Below are positions 40,774-41,945 of a DNA stretch of 41,945 nucleotides, in pieces. Within the stretch, counting starts at the first letter, position 1. Every line of letters starts with the position of its first letter. The position numbers and the translations under genes were made by a program. The stretch comes from MedAcidi-G1 sp002294285 (GTDB taxonomy: Bacteria > Actinomycetota > Acidimicrobiia > Acidimicrobiales > MedAcidi-G1). Location of the stretch: assembly GCA_963999645.1 (NCBI GenBank), contig CAXEUY010000017.1, positions 1 through 41,945 of the forward strand, given 5' to 3'. The notes beneath the pieces were generated by a model. The model did not search any database. It was not told the DNA's origin and worked only from the letters and a program-made list of their open reading frames with translations.

Positions 40774-41085
40774 ATGGGAATCTATGCAAAAGCTGATTTA
40801 GACACTTCATGGCAAGATGAAGCGAATTGTTTGGGCGTTGATCCTGACTTGTTTTTCCCTGAAAGAGGGGCAAGCACTCGTGAAGCTAAAGAGGTTTGTC
40901 AAGGCTGCGTAGTTAAAGATGATTGTCTTGAATTTGCTTTGCAGAATGGTGAAAAATTTGGAATTTGGGGTGGAATGAGCGAGAGAGAAAGGCGTCGAAT
41001 AAGACGACAACGCGCTCTTGAACGTGCTGCTGCAGCTGAACGTGCTGCTGAAATTGAAAGATTAGCAGATCATCGAAGTGCCTAA
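40774..41085 (+). CDS. WhiB-family transcriptional regulator
   Basis: A 103-residue WhiB-like protein, an actinobacteria-specific regulator that binds a [4Fe-4S] cluster. The four cluster cysteines are Cys19, Cys42, Cys45 and Cys51 (pattern C...CxxC...C, in CQGCVVKDDC). The G[IV]WGG turn (GIWGGMSERERRRIRRQR) is followed by the basic DNA-binding segment. The C-terminal tail is Ala/Glu/Arg-rich with a near-repeat (ERAAAAERAAEIERL). The ATG at 40774 follows a TGTAAT box by 6 nt; the ATG at 40771 is an alternative. Which WhiB subtype it is cannot be fixed from this window. Confidence 0.93.
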   Translation: MGIYAKADLDTSWQDEANCLGVDPDLFFPERGASTREAKEVCQGCVVKDDCLEFALQNGEKFGIWGGMSERERRRIRRQRALERAAAAERAAEIERLADHRSA

Positions 41086-41110
41086 GCACGGCACTAAGTG
41101 TCAACGCGGC

Positions 41111-41116
41111 TAACCT
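41111..41116 (+). promoter_or_regulatory. Leaderless -10 box for tatA
   Basis: TAACCT ends 6 nt before the tatA ATG at 41123, with no ribosome binding site. Confidence 0.4.
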
Positions 41117-41122
41117 TAATCT

Positions 41123-41317
41123 ATGAACACACTTGCGTTTTTAAGTAGTAACGAATTAATAATCGTTCTAATTGTGGCTGTCGTTCTTTTTGGAGGCAGT
41201 CAACTTCCTAAACTTGCCAGAAATCTTGGACGAGCACAACGCGAACTTCAGGAAGGCATGTCTGAAGGTTCGAAGGAAGCTAGTGACGAGACTGAAAACA
41301 AAGACGAATCTTCTTAA
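41123..41317 (+). CDS. tatA: Twin-arginine translocase subunit TatA
   Basis: A 64-residue TatA/E-type protein that forms the pore-like part of the Tat pathway for folded proteins. One N-terminal membrane helix (about 10-25, ELIIVLIVAVVLFGGSQLP) is followed by the FGxxxLP hinge and an amphipathic helix (KLARNLGRAQRELQEGM), then an acidic, polar tail. The hallmark FGG-SQLPKLAR turn is present. tatC is not in the window. It lies 37 bp after whiB and has its own leaderless box. Confidence 0.93.
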   Translation: MNTLAFLSSNELIIVLIVAVVLFGGSQLPKLARNLGRAQRELQEGMSEGSKEASDETENKDESS

Positions 41318-41392
41318 CTTGAAAATTTCTTTCTCTTGAAGTGTTCTAATCGGTAGGCTTTTTCCTACGGCTAAATAAGGAAAGATGCTCCT

Positions 41393-41680
41393 ATGAGTGA
41401 CATCAGTGAAGATCAAGTTCAACAAGCTCCAGTAGGTGAGGTGCAAGTAATTTACCTTGGACCTGCTGCTCCACATTGGGAAGTAAGATCTGGATTTGGT
41501 GACCCAAAATTAGTTGAATCTTTTCAAGACCGAATTAGCGCACGTTTGATGCTTCTCCCACCTCATGACCCTCAGTTCAGGAGAAATCGCGAAAGAATAA
41601 ATCGTGATGCAGAACGTGAAAACGTTCTAATCTCTTGGGACTTAGGTTATGACGAGGAAGAAGAAGTCGAAGAGTTCTAA
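41393..41680 (+). CDS. Conserved-looking small protein of unknown function
   Basis: A 95-residue protein, soluble and highly charged. It includes VQVIYLGPAAPHWEVRSGFGD near the N-terminus, an LMLLPPHDPQFRRNRERINRDAER region, and an acidic tail (YDEEEEVEEF). I recognise no family. The ATG at 41393 follows AAGGAAAG with an 8-nt spacing, so the frame is well supported as a gene. It lies between tatA and the convergent second whiB gene, ending 4 bp before that gene's stop. Confidence 0.72.
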   Translation: MSDISEDQVQQAPVGEVQVIYLGPAAPHWEVRSGFGDPKLVESFQDRISARLMLLPPHDPQFRRNRERINRDAERENVLISWDLGYDEEEEVEEF

Positions 41681-41684
41681 ATTT

Positions 41685-41924
41685 TTACGCAGCTGGAACT
41701 AGTTGACGACGTTCTTTTCTAATCCTGCGGCGTTGCCTTTCAGAACAACCACCCCAGACTCCATGATCTATTCGGTAAGTTAAGGCATACTCCAGGCAAA
41801 GACCTGCAACAGGGCAGTCTTCACAAATACTTTTTGCTATTTCTACTCCTACACCATCACTAGGAAAGAAAGCATCAGGATTGGTATCCGCACAATTACC
41901 ACTTGACATCCATTTAGTGTTCAT
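41685..41924 (-). CDS. WhiB-family transcriptional regulator (second copy)
   Basis: A 79-residue WhiB-like protein. The [4Fe-4S] cysteines are Cys11, Cys34, Cys37 and Cys43 (CADTNPD...CEDCPVAGLC), followed by the turn GVWGGCSERQRRRIRKERR. It has an extra Cys in WGGC. It is shorter than the upstream WhiB and without its Ala-rich tail. The ATG at 41924 lies 10 nt after AGGAG (41935-41939); TTG 41927 is an alternative, while the longest frame (TTG 41933) would put the ribosome binding site too close. The divergent sequence suggests a different WhiB class from the first copy. Its promoter lies beyond the window end. Confidence 0.92.
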   Translation of the reverse strand: MNTKWMSSGNCADTNPDAFFPSDGVGVEIAKSICEDCPVAGLCLEYALTYRIDHGVWGGCSERQRRRIRKERRQLVPAA

Positions 41925-41945
41925 CAAAATCAAACTCCTATTTTT

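Noticed and set aside
41352..41370. Inverted repeat GTAGG...CCTAC between tatA and the next gene
   Set aside because: Five-base stem with no following T run and it lies close to the next ribosome binding site; too weak for a terminator or operator.
1..41945. Search for CRISPR arrays, insertion sequences, phage genes, integrases or rRNA
   Set aside because: No regular repeats, transposase-like or phage-like sequences or rRNA were seen; the window looks like ordinary chromosomal backbone.

Overview
The window is a gene-dense, A+T-rich (by eye above 60%) piece of a bacterial chromosome. Two WhiB-type iron-sulfur regulators, a principal-type sigma factor, a STAS/RsbW-like pair, an acyl-CoA-oriented gene set (MaoC hydratase, SCP2, ACAD10-like phosphotransferase) and many leaderless starts point to an actinobacterium. 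The low GC suggests one of the streamlined marine Acidimicrobiia/Actinomarinales-like lineages; that assignment is inference. No insertion sequence, phage, CRISPR or integrase was seen, and no gap longer than about 230 bp lacks a feature.

Layout: 1-3146 holds the end of an unknown acidic protein, nadE and a sigma factor. 3155-3438 holds a selenocysteine tRNA (minus strand) and a 24-codon membrane microprotein. 3441-6572 holds a HAD hydrolase, an anti-sigma antagonist/anti-sigma pair and NhaA. 6621-12802 is a plus-strand run topA-MFS-tmk-holB. 12799-15655 is a minus-strand trio: a PEP-utilising protein without an ATP-grasp domain, AlaX, and a membrane-anchored possibly degenerate Rieske protein. 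15772-21612 carries sucC-sucD, purH, folD and icd, followed by a heterodimeric ABC exporter and mdh up to 26319. 26330-29628 holds MOSC and SCP2 genes facing away from a three-gene operon with a stand-alone phosphohistidine swivel domain, an unrecognised protein and a CrtC/DUF7064-like protein. 29638-34915 (minus) holds a DUF368 polyprenyl-phosphate transporter, a thioesterase, a small membrane protein and sdhB-sdhA-sdhC. 35147-40683 has a MoxR-like AAA+ ATPase and its likely VWA partner, separated by a MaoC hydratase, a phosphotransferase and a possible microprotein. 40774-41924 ends with whiB, tatA, an unknown gene and a second, convergent whiB.

Four TCA-cycle steps lie close together (icd, sucCD, sdhCAB, mdh), and nucleotide/C1 metabolism (purH, folD, tmk, nadE) is interleaved with replication and topology genes.

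The most unusual signals are these. TopA carries an in-frame insertion of about 170 residues that reads like the 2B domain of UvrD/PcrA helicases. A tRNA-Sec gene is present with no Sec machinery nearby. About ten gene starts share a TANNNT box exactly 6-7 nt before the start codon, a uniform leaderless-promoter architecture. There are two single-helix microproteins, and two phosphohistidine-domain proteins that lack any ATP-grasp partner.
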